Assembly: GCA_937981555.1 (NCBI GenBank)
Contig: CALJOK010000013.1
Coordinates: 1-64,000 of the forward strand
Reading direction: 5' to 3'
Source: an uncultured Saprospiraceae bacterium
Lineage (GTDB): Bacteria; Bacteroidota; Bacteroidia; Chitinophagales; Saprospiraceae
DNA length: 64,000 nt
The translations under genes and the position numbers were made by a program. The notes under the pieces were generated by a model. It worked only from the letters and a program-made list of their open reading frames with translations, was not told the DNA's origin and made no database searches. Positions 8,481 to 18,293 of the stretch are shown piece by piece (positions within the stretch are counted from its first letter, which is position 1; each line of letters begins with the position of its first letter).

Positions 8481-9278
8481 TTATTTTTCTACCACTATCT
8501 GAGTTCTAAATTCGCCTTCTTCTAACCTTCCATAGAATGGCTTCCCTTCAATTCTATCTCTAAAAAATAAATCACATTCTATCTTAAAAGTCACATCATA
8601 ATATATGTTGGTCAAATCACTTCCAATATTTAAGTTACTAATTTCGAAAACCATATCGTTTTGTGATTCCACAATTGGAGATAGCCATAGATTTTCAAAC
8701 GGGACGTTTAATTCATCTTTTTCCTTATAATAACCATAGCCCGGAATCCAAACGCAACCCCAACTTATACTAAAATCCCACCCATTAAATTTATCTATGT
8801 TGGGATTTCTCATAGTCAAATTACCTTCTTTAAAATACTTTTCTAAATAGTATATACCCTCAAAAGCTGTTGAGTCTAATGTTGAAGGGCTAGAAATTTG
8901 GACTCTAGGACTAAAATCTCTAGGAATGCCGATTGCATGGTCAAAAATAGGAGGAGAAATGGATAAGTCGAAAAAAGTGCTAATGTGGTTATCATTAGGA
9001 TTAAGAGTTGGATTTTCAACAGAGGTAACACTTTGAGTTGCAATTCCATTATGATACCAGTACTCATTATTTGGATAAGATACACAGAAGTCTTGTCCAT
9101 TGATTTTGCCTTTAAAATAAATATTTCCCAAGTCTGAACTATCGCATGTGAAAACCATATCGTTCATGCAATTTTCTAAAGTTTGTTCTCTGGTACTTAG
9201 AGTTCGATCCTCCTCTTTACATGATGGGCAGATTAATATTATTGAAATAATTATGGAAAATAGAAATGATTGATTCAT
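8481..9278 (-). CDS. lipoprotein, unknown function
   Basis: 265 residues. The N-terminus is a lipoprotein signal with the lipobox around CPSC followed by acidic KEED, a context common in Bacteroidota lipoproteins. The mature part is beta-rich with no motif that I recognise and mentions no catalytic cluster. It lies between a putative barrel protein (13 bp downstream) and another lipoprotein gene (109 bp upstream), which suggests a small envelope locus. Membrane anchoring is seen from the signal; function is unknown. Confidence 0.7.
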   Translation of the reverse strand: MNQSFLFSIIISIILICPSCKEEDRTLSTREQTLENCMNDMVFTCDSSDLGNIYFKGKINGQDFCVSYPNNEYWYHNGIATQSVTSVENPTLNPNDNHISTFFDLSISPPIFDHAIGIPRDFSPRVQISSPSTLDSTAFEGIYYLEKYFKEGNLTMRNPNIDKFNGWDFSISWGCVWIPGYGYYKEKDELNVPFENLWLSPIVESQNDMVFEISNLNIGSDLTNIYYDVTFKIECDLFFRDRIEGKPFYGRLEEGEFRTQIVVEK

Positions 9279-9387
9279 ATGTTTTTACATTAAAAGTAAT
9301 GATGAAAATAATAAAAAGTTTAAGACTAATTATTTTTTTATCACTACTTTGATTTAGATAGAAGATTTATTTTATCCACAATGTTTT

Positions 9388-10761
9388 TTATGGAATCTCA
9401 TCCCCATCTCCCTCTACATTAAAGGTATATGTTCTAGATTGACCTCCTGGACAATTGTTTGTGACTTGTGCTTGAATCCAACTGCTACCAACACCCCATA
9501 TTACTTCAGCATATCCATCGTCTGAGTTGACTATGGTTCCATTGTTAATAAACCATTCTGTTGTGTATGAAGGATTATTATCTATTCCAAAAACATGATA
9601 ATAGTAAGTTTCTCCTGGAACAGCATGATCCTCACCATGTAAAGTTAGTCCAAGTACCTGACCAACAATAGTAGCGAGATTTCTACTAAGTACAATCGTT
9701 TCAGCATCATCTGAGGAAGGAGGGCAATTTGTTGTAATGGTTGTAATTACTGGAATAGTAGGAGATGTTTGTGTAATATTGAGAATAGTTGGTGCTGCTG
9801 CTGCTACAGTAGTAGTTGCTGTAGCAGGTGTTCCTCCAGTATTTGTCCACGTTAACATAGTTACATCATTTCCAAATCCAAATGCTGTATAAGTTGCAGA
9901 TGGATTACAGTTACTAAACGCTAAAGAAACTCCTGCAACACCGTTACAATCAAAGTCATCTTCACATGAATTACAATTACTACTCTCATTATTAAGCATT
10001 CCTAATCCACCTACAATTCCAACAGACATACCTGTAACCATTAAAGGAGTGATGAGAGCAGCAGTCCCTCCTGATGCAACAAGAACTGCAACTCCTGCAA
10101 CAAGACCAATTATTCCTCCTATAGTAACTCCATTTAATAGACAAGGAAATAAACAATCCCATCCTCCTCCTCTTGTAGATACTTGAGAATTTGAAGAATT
10201 GTAGGCATAGTTAAATAAGTTAGAATCTGTTTTAATATATTCAAATAAACCTTGTAATGCAGCATATACTGCAATAACAGCTTTTCGTTCAGGACAAAAC
10301 ATTGAACTATCTGTTTTCTTTTGATCAATTAAAACTTGGAGTCCGTTAATTACTTGATCAGGATCAGAGTCTGGATTTTCTATTTCCGCTTCAATGTAAT
10401 CATAAGCTACTCTTATATCATTTGCAATGTTTGTAGCAATTTGACCTTCTCCTTCAAAATAATTTAGAGCCTCATTAAGATCCATACCTTCAATCTGGTT
10501 TTTTAAAGAATTATATTCTTGAATAAATAATGCTCTATTATCTTCAGGAATTAGATCGAAAGGGCTCGAATTTTTAAGATTATATTTGATATGTTCATAA
10601 ACAAAATCTTTATTAAATTCGTGTTGTTCAAAATTAGAACAAATAGAATCTTCTGAAGTGAAATCGCCATTTGAAGAATTTTGGCAACTAGAAGGAAGAA
10701 TAAGAAGGAAGAATAAGAAGGAAGAATAAAGAATGGAGTTTTTAAATTTAAAGTTTTTCAT
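9388..10761 (-). CDS. lipoprotein with glycine-rich membrane-like segment and cysteine cluster
   Basis: 457 residues. A lipoprotein signal ends at PSSC (Cys about 26). An acidic helical domain follows (about 35-190). Near residues 205-260 there is a long Gly/Ala/Val-rich hydrophobic stretch (IIGLVAGVAVLVASGGTAAL and on) resembling glycine-zipper hairpins. Next come closely spaced cysteines (CNSCEDDFDC), a Thr/Ala-rich part, and an Ig/PKD-like C-terminus (EWFINNGTIVNSDDGYAEVI). No known family is recognised. The signal-peptide region is written as three 13-bp direct repeats, so repeat slippage would switch the frame. It heads a leftward group of three envelope genes. Confidence 0.75.
   Translation of the reverse strand: MKNFKFKNSILYSSFLFFLLILPSSCQNSSNGDFTSEDSICSNFEQHEFNKDFVYEHIKYNLKNSSPFDLIPEDNRALFIQEYNSLKNQIEGMDLNEALNYFEGEGQIATNIANDIRVAYDYIEAEIENPDSDPDQVINGLQVLIDQKKTDSSMFCPERKAVIAVYAALQGLFEYIKTDSNLFNYAYNSSNSQVSTRGGGWDCLFPCLLNGVTIGGIIGLVAGVAVLVASGGTAALITPLMVTGMSVGIVGGLGMLNNESSNCNSCEDDFDCNGVAGVSLAFSNCNPSATYTAFGFGNDVTMLTWTNTGGTPATATTTVAAAAPTILNITQTSPTIPVITTITTNCPPSSDDAETIVLSRNLATIVGQVLGLTLHGEDHAVPGETYYYHVFGIDNNPSYTTEWFINNGTIVNSDDGYAEVIWGVGSSWIQAQVTNNCPGGQSRTYTFNVEGDGDEIP
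10691..10729. repeat. 13-bp tandem repeat, three perfect copies, inside a signal peptide
   Basis: GAAGGAAGAATAA occurs three times without mismatch at 10691-10703, 10704-10716 and 10717-10729, within codons for the hydrophobic core of the lipoprotein signal at 9388-10761. Because 13 is not a multiple of three, gain or loss of one unit would shift the reading frame near the N-terminus. Confidence 0.9.
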
Positions 10762-11420
10762 AATTAATTTTTTTTGATTATAAAATTATAGGAAATATCA
10801 ATCATCAGAATAATAATGATTGAATGAAAAATACATATTGATAATTATGTAACCTGTAAATCTCTTTTAAGATAGGAATAAGAAATAAAACAAATGATTT
10901 GAAATGGTATAGCTTTATCTTATAGAGAAATTTTAATCCTCAATAGTAAGATTTTTTTTTACACAAACCAAACGTTTGCAATGAAAACATACTTTTTATT
11001 TTGAAATTAAGCTTTATGGCGATTTATTGTATGGATATTTTATTGCATTCTTTTAATGTTTGAATATTAATCAACATTACTTTTCCCCGTTGGCACCCTA
11101 GTTGTTGAATACATCCCAAATCTACAAATTCTCTACTTTCTGCTCGTTACTAGTTTTGCTGGTACACGGACTAAGGAAGCGGACTTAGTCCGACAGTCGA
11201 CAAGTCCAAAAAGAGTTACAAGATTAAAATGTACTCAGATCATACCATTTCAAAAAATCGCTACGCTCATTTTTTGGCTAGCAGCTTCCATACGGATTAA
11301 AAAAAACGACCCACTACTTTTCCCTAAAAAATACTGGATTCACACATTATCTATCCGTATATTTACGTTTTAGTATTTGTTCAAAAATCGAACAGGTTTC
11401 AAAAAAACAGAATCAACACT
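10762..11420. other. intergenic region with two inverted repeats
   Basis: About 660 bp between divergent genes. The first 300 bp are very AT-rich. The part 11085-11300 is richer in GC and has a perfect 9-bp inverted repeat, CGGACTAAG (11167-11175) with its complement at 11184-11192, and a second hairpin-like run at 11252-11275 (A-tract, CGCTACGC-type core, T-tract). I see no coding sequence in any frame; it may be a decayed insertion or a small RNA region. Confidence 0.45.
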
Positions 11421-13205
11421 ATGAAGTATTTTACCAACCTACTGGCATTGGCCTTTACCATTCTTATTTGTACAACTGCACAGGCAAATGAAAAATCTAA
11501 TCCAAATTATATTTATACCATTCACATAGGTGCATTTGACAAAGCGCAATTATCTGATTTTGATGGGATTCGAGACATTGGTTATGTGTATGCATTTCCA
11601 TTGAGAGATAATTTGATGCAAGTATTTTTAGGTGGATATTCGAGTCGAAAAACAGCTCGACAACTTTTGCCAGATGTACATGAAAGTGGTTATCCAGATG
11701 CCTACGTGATGCGTCGAGCATTGGATGAAGGAGAAGAAATTGCTACGGTTCAGATTGCTTTAAAGAAGCCAGGAACAGATTTAGATTTTGGAAAATATTT
11801 GCAAGCAGGCAAAATATATATTTCCCAAAATGATAATAACCTACGCGTATTAAGTGGTCAATATGAAACAGAAGAGATTGCTCAAAAGCGTGCAAACCAA
11901 CTCAAAAAAATGGGCTTTGCAGATGTGTCTGTCAAAACGATGAATACAGTTGAATTAATCAAATTGACTTCATTCGAAAGTGGTGGTGCAGTAGCTGATC
12001 CTATCGTTGAAGTGATCGAAACTTCAAAAGGTACTGAACCAGAAGTGAAAAAAGAAACTAGAAATCTTCCTGAATCCTACGATGTTTTATTTAAAAAATC
12101 TAAAAATACATCAAAAGGAGGAACGTCAATTCCCACGGATATTCCAGATAGCTTTGAAGGAAATGCAGAACGAATTAATGTTCCTGTAAAAAAAGAAGCA
12201 AAGGTTGATTTGCCAAAAATTAGAGTAAAAGTAAAACGAACTTCTGCTATCGAATTACAAAAAGTATTAAAGGCGCAAGGCGTTTACAATAGTGGATTGG
12301 ATGGATATTATGGAAAAGGAACAGCGAAAGGATATGCGGATATTAAAAAAGAGAATTATCAAATTCGAAAATATTTATTGTTGTCGGAGATGATGAATGA
12401 AGGAATGAATACGGGTTTAAAGTCAAGTCGATTGCAGACGATTGTCAATAATTTATTGAGTGAACCAGCAGATGCAAATATATTGTTACAAGCAGAACGT
12501 TCACCTTTAGCAAAAGTATATCGAGCATATGTTTTATTTCAAGATGGGGGAAATACAGATCAAGTGAATCAACTTATGAATGCTGCGATTAAGCAAACCT
12601 TCAAAGGAAAGAAATTAAAAAATGCTCCACCGTTCGATTATAATGCGACTTATGCATATGATAATTTGGAACAACTTTTAAAGCATCTAAATTATATTCA
12701 TGCGGTGTCGCAAGATGCGGAAGTACCTTGTTGGGTTTTTTCTCAACACCCACTTGAAGCGGCGAATGCATTTGCTTCAGGCGGTGAAAATTTACGTATG
12801 CAAAATTGTGGCGGTGACTTTATGAGTTGGGAAGAGACTAAATTATTGAAGGCGATTGCTTCGGATTTAGATCCTTCGATTGGTACTGATCAAGCTAAAC
12901 TGGCAGCTTACACCAGCAAGCGAGCGAAGCTTTTTATTGCTCCGCAAAAAATGACTTCGGGTGAAGCAGCGGATGTTTCGGTTTGGCATAAAACACTTTG
13001 GACACAGATGGAATCTTGGAGCGCTGCTGATCCAATTCATGAGCAAAGGGTAACTGCATTAAAGGTTTCCTACTTTCAATCGCAGGTTCGGATTGAGGAT
13101 TACTTTATGAATAAAGGGTTTACTTATAAAGAGGCTAAACCTTTGGCGATGTGTGTGTTACAGACGATTGTGGGGAAGCATTTTGCAAATTATATGAAAG
13201 GATAA
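11421..13205 (+). CDS. secreted protein with SPOR-like repeats and a peptidoglycan-binding-like domain
   Basis: 594 residues with a signal peptide (about 1-22, ending AQA). Two SPOR-like modules follow: about 28-95 (YTIHIGAFDKAQL, GGYSSRKTARQLL) and about 100-180 (LRVLSGQYETEEIAQKRANQ), a fold that binds denuded glycan strands. Around 273-310 lies a peptidoglycan_binding_1-like segment (LQKVLKAQGVYNSGLDGYYG). The C-terminal 280 residues are not recognised. A role in the periplasm at the cell wall is inferred from the domains. The gene is monocistronic and ends at a terminator shared with ribE. Confidence 0.75.
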   Translation: MKYFTNLLALAFTILICTTAQANEKSNPNYIYTIHIGAFDKAQLSDFDGIRDIGYVYAFPLRDNLMQVFLGGYSSRKTARQLLPDVHESGYPDAYVMRRALDEGEEIATVQIALKKPGTDLDFGKYLQAGKIYISQNDNNLRVLSGQYETEEIAQKRANQLKKMGFADVSVKTMNTVELIKLTSFESGGAVADPIVEVIETSKGTEPEVKKETRNLPESYDVLFKKSKNTSKGGTSIPTDIPDSFEGNAERINVPVKKEAKVDLPKIRVKVKRTSAIELQKVLKAQGVYNSGLDGYYGKGTAKGYADIKKENYQIRKYLLLSEMMNEGMNTGLKSSRLQTIVNNLLSEPADANILLQAERSPLAKVYRAYVLFQDGGNTDQVNQLMNAAIKQTFKGKKLKNAPPFDYNATYAYDNLEQLLKHLNYIHAVSQDAEVPCWVFSQHPLEAANAFASGGENLRMQNCGGDFMSWEETKLLKAIASDLDPSIGTDQAKLAAYTSKRAKLFIAPQKMTSGEAADVSVWHKTLWTQMESWSAADPIHEQRVTALKVSYFQSQVRIEDYFMNKGFTYKEAKPLAMCVLQTIVGKHFANYMKG

Positions 13206-13226
13206 AAGGTTAAGTATTTATAAAAA

Positions 13227-13263
13227 AAGGTCTTGTAACTATATTGTTACAAGACCTTTTTTT
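13227..13263. terminator. bidirectional Rho-independent terminator
   Basis: A 13-bp perfect stem (13227-13239 with 13246-13258) is flanked by an A-run on the left and a T-run on the right, so it can stop both the rightward SPOR gene and the leftward ribE gene. Confidence 0.85.
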
Positions 13264-13309
13264 ATTGATTCAAAATCACCTTGGTTGGATAGTGCAAGAA
13301 TTAAATTTT

Positions 13310-13906
13310 CTACTTCTTCATATACAACTCCGCATACCTCGCAATATATTTTCCTAAAATATCAAACTCCAAATTCACCGCATCACCCGCTTTTAAATTC
13401 CGAAAATTAGTATGCTCAAAAGTATAAGGAATAATCGCAACTGAAAAAGTATCTTCCGTCGGATTAACCAAAGTCAGACTCACGCCATTAACACAAACCG
13501 AACCTTTATCCACCAACAAGTGCGCATTTTTTTTATCAAACTGAAAACTAAAATACCAACTCCCTTCTACTTCTTTCACCTCTGTACAAGTTGCTGTATC
13601 ATCCACATGACCTTGCACGATATGTCCATCCAATCGACCATGTTGCACCATTGCTCTTTCGAGATTGATGGCATCACCTGTTTTGAATTTCCCCAAATTA
13701 GATCTGATCATTGTTTCTTCAATGGCAGTCACTTTATATTGAGCATCAGTTTGATGAGTCACCGTCAGACAAACACCATTGTGCGAAACACTTTGATCTA
13801 TTTTTAATTCATGAGCAATAGGAGAGGAGACGGTGAAATGAACATTGCTTCCTTCCGTTTCGATATTTTCTACTTTGCCTTCGGCTTCAATGATTCCTGT
13901 AAACAT
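13310..13906 (-). CDS. ribE: riboflavin synthase, alpha subunit
   Basis: Catalyses dismutation of two 6,7-dimethyl-8-ribityllumazine molecules into riboflavin, the last step of vitamin B2 synthesis in the cytosol. 198 residues, normal length. It starts with the family hallmark MFTGIIEAEG and holds two lumazine-binding repeats, the first with VSHNGVCLTVT and HGRLDGHIVQGHVD, the second with GSVCVNGVSLTLVNP. No FMN riboswitch is evident upstream and the gene stands alone, so other rib genes lie elsewhere. Confidence 0.97.
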   Translation of the reverse strand: MFTGIIEAEGKVENIETEGSNVHFTVSSPIAHELKIDQSVSHNGVCLTVTHQTDAQYKVTAIEETMIRSNLGKFKTGDAINLERAMVQHGRLDGHIVQGHVDDTATCTEVKEVEGSWYFSFQFDKKNAHLLVDKGSVCVNGVSLTLVNPTEDTFSVAIIPYTFEHTNFRNLKAGDAVNLEFDILGKYIARYAELYMKK

Positions 13907-14085
13907 GATTTTATTTTTTTAAGGTCAGATGACAGATCGCTCGTTTTATTTACTTAGAGAACAGAGACTGTCTATTATTTAAAAATTATAACACAACAAT
14001 TACAAATTAGTTTTTTGCAAAAATAAAAAAAGAGAAACGAAATTTTTAATAACGGTCAATGATTAATGTTGAACGGTTAATAAAA

Positions 14086-14123
14086 AAGAGGAGTGATGAT
14101 TTTTTTAAACCATCACTCCTCTT
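14086..14123 (-). terminator. Rho-independent terminator after the large T9SS substrate gene
   Basis: A 13-bp perfect stem (14086-14098 with 14111-14123). Read leftward it is followed by a T-run, so it terminates the gene ending at 14177. Confidence 0.8.
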
Positions 14124-14176
14124 CTTTGATTTCTCTTTGGGAGAAAAATTAACCATTAAGAGTTAACTATTCATCG

Positions 14177-16945
14177 TTACCGAAGTAGTTCGATAAATCC
14201 ATTTAAAATTTCAGGACTTTCAGTTACACCCGAAACTCGATTTTCATAAACTCGACAGGTGTAATAATAAACTCCTTGAGCGACATCTTTTCCTTTTAGA
14301 TTTTTTCCATCCCATCCCAAATCAGGATCAGTAGTGGTGTAAACTAATTGTCCCCAAATATTAAATACATTAAATTCTACCCGATCCACAAATCGATATG
14401 GGTAAGGAATAAATATTTCATTGGTACCATCTCCATTTGGTGTAAATGCATTTGGTAAAATATAAATCGGACAATTATCAACACAAACAACATTACTAAA
14501 TGCACTTTCATTTTCGAAGGTGTCAATGGCTGTAACTGCGTAACAACCTGCAATTCCAAATTCAGAATTATGCATCAAAGTCGTATCTGCTGAATCATCA
14601 CTTGTATAAATCAATTGGAAATTAGTCATGTCAGTCGGAGGTGCATAATAGACATTGTAGTACACTACATCATCTGTTTCTTCGCAAAGGTTCATTGGAT
14701 TTATCCAAACTAAACTATTGATAATATCATCGCCAGTCGCAAAATCTCCCACATCTTCACAGCCATTTGTAATAGCTAAAGAAGGTGGGCAAGGAGGAAT
14801 GGTATCTAAAGGAGTACCACATTCTCGCTGAGAATCATTAATCAAAATTGGTAATATTCCTTCAATATTATAAGAACCATAGCCTCTTACATAGTAACAA
14901 TATTCTACGCCATTGACTAAACCTTCATTGTCAATATACTCTTCTGTATTCGAAATTCCGATAGAATCATATTGAACAATAGGCTCAGTATTATTACCTC
15001 GATAAACGGTATAGGAATAATTATCCCACGGGACATCTAAGTCCCAAGTCAAGATATTAGTTTCATCAGTAGAAGCTATATTGAGGAAAGTAGAAGAAGC
15101 ATCATTGGTAAAACCAAGAGATATCGTTCCTTCTACAAAGAAATCAATCCGATAAGTATATGCTTTGTTTTCAGTATCTAAACCAATATCCATATAATTA
15201 GTATCTACTGCTTCATAAAAGTTAGCAAAAGATGCAGTAGTATGAATTAATGAAAACCCAGTATTGGTAATTCCCTCAGCTCGCCAAACTTCATATTTGT
15301 AGGGACCTTCATTTTGTAAAGTATCTAAATCCTCTGGATTAGGAGTAGACCATTGGACAAATATTTCTCCACTAGAAGGATCAGTTATTTTTACATCGAC
15401 ATTAGTAATCAGCGGAATATCACGACTCAATTGAACACAGACTTCTTCAGAAGCCAAACTTTCTACAAAGTTGAAATTAAATCCACCTGCAGATGTTTGA
15501 GCAAAATCACCAACAATTCGATAGCAATAATTTCGTCCTCTTTCTACATCAAAATCTGTAAAAACATATCGACCGCCAGACACATCAAATAATTTATTAG
15601 CAATTCTAGTATATCCTTTTCCATCCAAACCTGGGTCACAAGTATCAGGTGGAAAGGAGTTACTGCCTAATTTTCGCCAAACGGAAAATCCTTTAAAATA
15701 TTCATCTTCAACCACTTCACAATCGTAAGGTTTTTCCCAACTAAGATTTATTTGTTCATCAACGGCAGCAGCTTGGAGGTCTTCAGGTGGAGGACCAACT
15801 ACTTTGATTCGAACCGTTTTAAGAGTAGACAAACCTGCTGAATCTGAACCTAGAATATAATCATCCGTTGCTTTGAAAATGACGGAGTAAAATTGATCTG
15901 AAATATGTTCGCAGGTCGTTTGCCAAGTAAAAGTACGAACCACAGGAGGGGTTTCGAATGCATTAGAATTAGGTGAAAACTGAGCAGGACTAGGACTAAT
16001 CACTAATGGTCCGCCCAAGGCAGTTAATCTAACTTTTTGTCCAGGATTAGGATCGGTAGCAATTACCTCAAAATCAACTAAAGTACCAGCAACCACACAA
16101 AGCTCTTCTATCGTCTCAATCACAGGAGGTTCGTTATCACATTCCAAAACAGTTATTTGCATATCCCGAATCATCGTATCTAACGGAATTCCATTTCGCC
16201 ATTCGATAATATAAATGGCAATATTATATTCACCCGGTTGTTGGGGAGAAATCCATAATAAATCACCCGTAACAGAATTGATCGACAGAATATTATCAGG
16301 ATCATTGGGTGTAGGAATTTGATCAGGATAACTATAGTTAGGAACCAGCGTACCTACAGATTGCAATGGCACCGTCAATTCATAAGAAAGACTATCTCCA
16401 TCTTGGTCATAAGCATTTGGATTATGAATAAATGGACGATCTACACATGCGATGTCAATAGGAGGTTGATATAAAATAGGTGAATTATTAAAACCATTAA
16501 ATTGTGGATTAAAAATGGTTATCGTCGTTTCGAGATGAAAAGGAACATTATCTGAACTTGGAGGATTGACATTTAATATGCCACCATTTCGATTTGGATC
16601 AGTCATACTGATTACATAATGACCAATCGCAGGAAATGTGTGAGTAGCAGTATATAGATTTTTTTTAATGTCATTTCCCAAAAGTTGACCACTTCCATTA
16701 CTTCTTTGCACCCATTGACAAACAAGGGCGTCATTGCTTTCCCAGCCCCAACAAATTTCTAAACTATCTCTATCTGCAGGAACACTACTGGCTTTTGTAT
16801 AAGTCGTAATGGTTGCTGTTATAGAAAGAAAATTGGAAGTATCTGTTACGTAGGTAATTTCACCTGCACGATTATGAGTAGCTTGTACCGAACCTGCGGA
16901 AAAAATAGCTAATAAAAGAATGGAAAAACGTAAAAGCTTTGTCAT
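14177..16945 (-). CDS. large secreted adhesin-like protein with T9SS type B (gliding-motility) sorting domain
   Basis: 922 residues with a signal peptide (about 1-22, ending VQA). Beta-sandwich repeats follow, including cadherin/Ig-like parts (DQDGDSLSYEL near 180) and several fibronectin-III-like modules between about 400 and 820. The C-terminal 90 residues are the gliding-motility-associated sorting domain: PNAFTPNGDGTNEIF, FNIWGQLVY, GWDGKNLKGKDVAQGVYYY. Such proteins cross the outer membrane by the type IX system and are attached or released at the surface. Function as an adhesin or matrix protein is inferred. The gene is monocistronic. Confidence 0.93.
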   Translation of the reverse strand: MTKLLRFSILLLAIFSAGSVQATHNRAGEITYVTDTSNFLSITATITTYTKASSVPADRDSLEICWGWESNDALVCQWVQRSNGSGQLLGNDIKKNLYTATHTFPAIGHYVISMTDPNRNGGILNVNPPSSDNVPFHLETTITIFNPQFNGFNNSPILYQPPIDIACVDRPFIHNPNAYDQDGDSLSYELTVPLQSVGTLVPNYSYPDQIPTPNDPDNILSINSVTGDLLWISPQQPGEYNIAIYIIEWRNGIPLDTMIRDMQITVLECDNEPPVIETIEELCVVAGTLVDFEVIATDPNPGQKVRLTALGGPLVISPSPAQFSPNSNAFETPPVVRTFTWQTTCEHISDQFYSVIFKATDDYILGSDSAGLSTLKTVRIKVVGPPPEDLQAAAVDEQINLSWEKPYDCEVVEDEYFKGFSVWRKLGSNSFPPDTCDPGLDGKGYTRIANKLFDVSGGRYVFTDFDVERGRNYCYRIVGDFAQTSAGGFNFNFVESLASEEVCVQLSRDIPLITNVDVKITDPSSGEIFVQWSTPNPEDLDTLQNEGPYKYEVWRAEGITNTGFSLIHTTASFANFYEAVDTNYMDIGLDTENKAYTYRIDFFVEGTISLGFTNDASSTFLNIASTDETNILTWDLDVPWDNYSYTVYRGNNTEPIVQYDSIGISNTEEYIDNEGLVNGVEYCYYVRGYGSYNIEGILPILINDSQRECGTPLDTIPPCPPSLAITNGCEDVGDFATGDDIINSLVWINPMNLCEETDDVVYYNVYYAPPTDMTNFQLIYTSDDSADTTLMHNSEFGIAGCYAVTAIDTFENESAFSNVVCVDNCPIYILPNAFTPNGDGTNEIFIPYPYRFVDRVEFNVFNIWGQLVYTTTDPDLGWDGKNLKGKDVAQGVYYYTCRVYENRVSGVTESPEILNGFIELLR

Positions 16946-17366
16946 ATCAAAGTGAGATTTTATTCAATTTAGGAAGTTTTCATCTATTCAGGGAAATTTA
17001 TATGTCAATTTAGGGTCATTTAAAAGAGTAGTAAGAAAATAACGAAAAATTGTATTCAATATTCTATTGATTAATACGCCTGAGATAGTAATATGTTTTG
17101 GGAAAAAAGTAATGTACTTCAATCGTATTGACGTTTTTTTTAAGATAAAAGGTTGCAATTTTGAGTTAAATCTTATTATCCCAAAAAAAGGTAATTCTAT
17201 TATCTAAAAAAAAGAAGAAGTATCCGAGAATATCAATCCCATTTATTTATCATTCCTCAACCTCCTTTCTATCAATTTTTTCTTTTCATTGGTAGAAAAA
17301 GAAAGGGCAAATGATAAAAAATTGTACTTTTGCGGTTCAAAAAAAACTCTCTAGCCTAAACAGAAT
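16946..17366. other. intergenic region between divergent genes
   Basis: About 420 bp, AT-rich. It holds the candidate promoter of the antiporter gene at 17325-17332. No RNA gene or repeat is visible. Confidence 0.5.
17325..17332 (+). promoter_or_regulatory. Bacteroidota -7 promoter element
   Basis: TACTTTTG fits the TAnnTTTG consensus and would place the transcript start about 25 nt before the antiporter ATG at 17367. A matching -33 TTTG is not clear. Confidence 0.5.
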
Positions 17367-18293
17367 ATGAATATAGAAGTATTAACTTATGCTGGTCTTT
17401 TTATCGGAAGTCTTGCTGTCTTATTGAAGGCATCAGATTGGTTTATTGATTCAGCTGAAGAGATAGGTTTGTCATTTGGTATTTCTCCATATATTATAGG
17501 TGTGACGATAATTGCTTTTGGTACTTCATTGCCAGAGCTAGCGACTTCTGTGGCGAGTGTTCTTGCAGGTGAGTCAGAAATTGTAATTGGAAATGTAATC
17601 GGTTCGAATATTACCAATATTGCTTTGGTTTTAGGATTAGTGGCTATTTATGTTAAAGAAATAAAGTTGGAAACGAATATTTGGAAAATAGATATGCCGT
17701 TCCTTTATTTTACAGCATTCTTTCTTTGGTTTGTCTTACAAGATCAGCAGGTATCTTATTTTGAAGCAGGATTGCTTTTGTTAGCACTTGTAGTGTTTTT
17801 GGTTTTTTCCTTAAAATCAGATGACGGTGATGAAAAAGAAGTACATCCAAAAGCATCTGTAAAAAGTTACATCTTGATGTTTGTCGGAGCTGCACTAGTT
17901 TGGTTAGGTGCAAAATATACAGTTGTTTCCATTCAAGAATTATCCAGTATAGCAGGAATCGGTTCTGGAGTAATTGCATTATCAGCAGTAGCGCTTGGAA
18001 CTTCCTTACCAGAAGTCATTGTAAGTTTGAATGCAGCAAAAAAAGGAAAAACAGGAATCGCAATTGGAAATGTTTTAGGTTCCAATATTTTTAATACACT
18101 TGCCGTAGTTGGAATTCCAGCCTTTATTGGTGATCTAGTCATCAAGCCTGAAATCCTATCTTTTAGCCTGCCTTTGATGTTAGTCATGACCATCCTTTTT
18201 GGAGTGATGTGTTTTTCTAAAACCATCTCCCGCTGGGAAGGATTTATTTTGGTCATATTCTATTTATACTTTTTAGTAGAATTGTTTACTTAG
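17367..18293 (+). CDS. Na+/Ca2+ exchanger family antiporter (CaCA)
   Basis: Inner-membrane exchanger of calcium (or potassium) for sodium or protons. 308 residues, about 10 transmembrane segments in two inverted halves. Each half has the alpha-repeat with its ion-binding acid: GTSLPELATS near 52 and GTSLPEVIVS near 211, each followed by the GNVIGSN / GNVLGSN partner motif. Length and motifs match the bacterial YrbG-type group. The gene stands alone with its own promoter. Ion preference cannot be told from sequence. Confidence 0.93.
   Translation: MNIEVLTYAGLFIGSLAVLLKASDWFIDSAEEIGLSFGISPYIIGVTIIAFGTSLPELATSVASVLAGESEIVIGNVIGSNITNIALVLGLVAIYVKEIKLETNIWKIDMPFLYFTAFFLWFVLQDQQVSYFEAGLLLLALVVFLVFSLKSDDGDEKEVHPKASVKSYILMFVGAALVWLGAKYTVVSIQELSSIAGIGSGVIALSAVALGTSLPEVIVSLNAAKKGKTGIAIGNVLGSNIFNTLAVVGIPAFIGDLVIKPEILSFSLPLMLVMTILFGVMCFSKTISRWEGFILVIFYLYFLVELFT

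Noticed and set aside
13907-14085. possible FMN riboswitch before ribE
   Set aside because: None of the conserved FMN-element blocks (such as AGGGGCAG-type runs) is visible upstream of the start.
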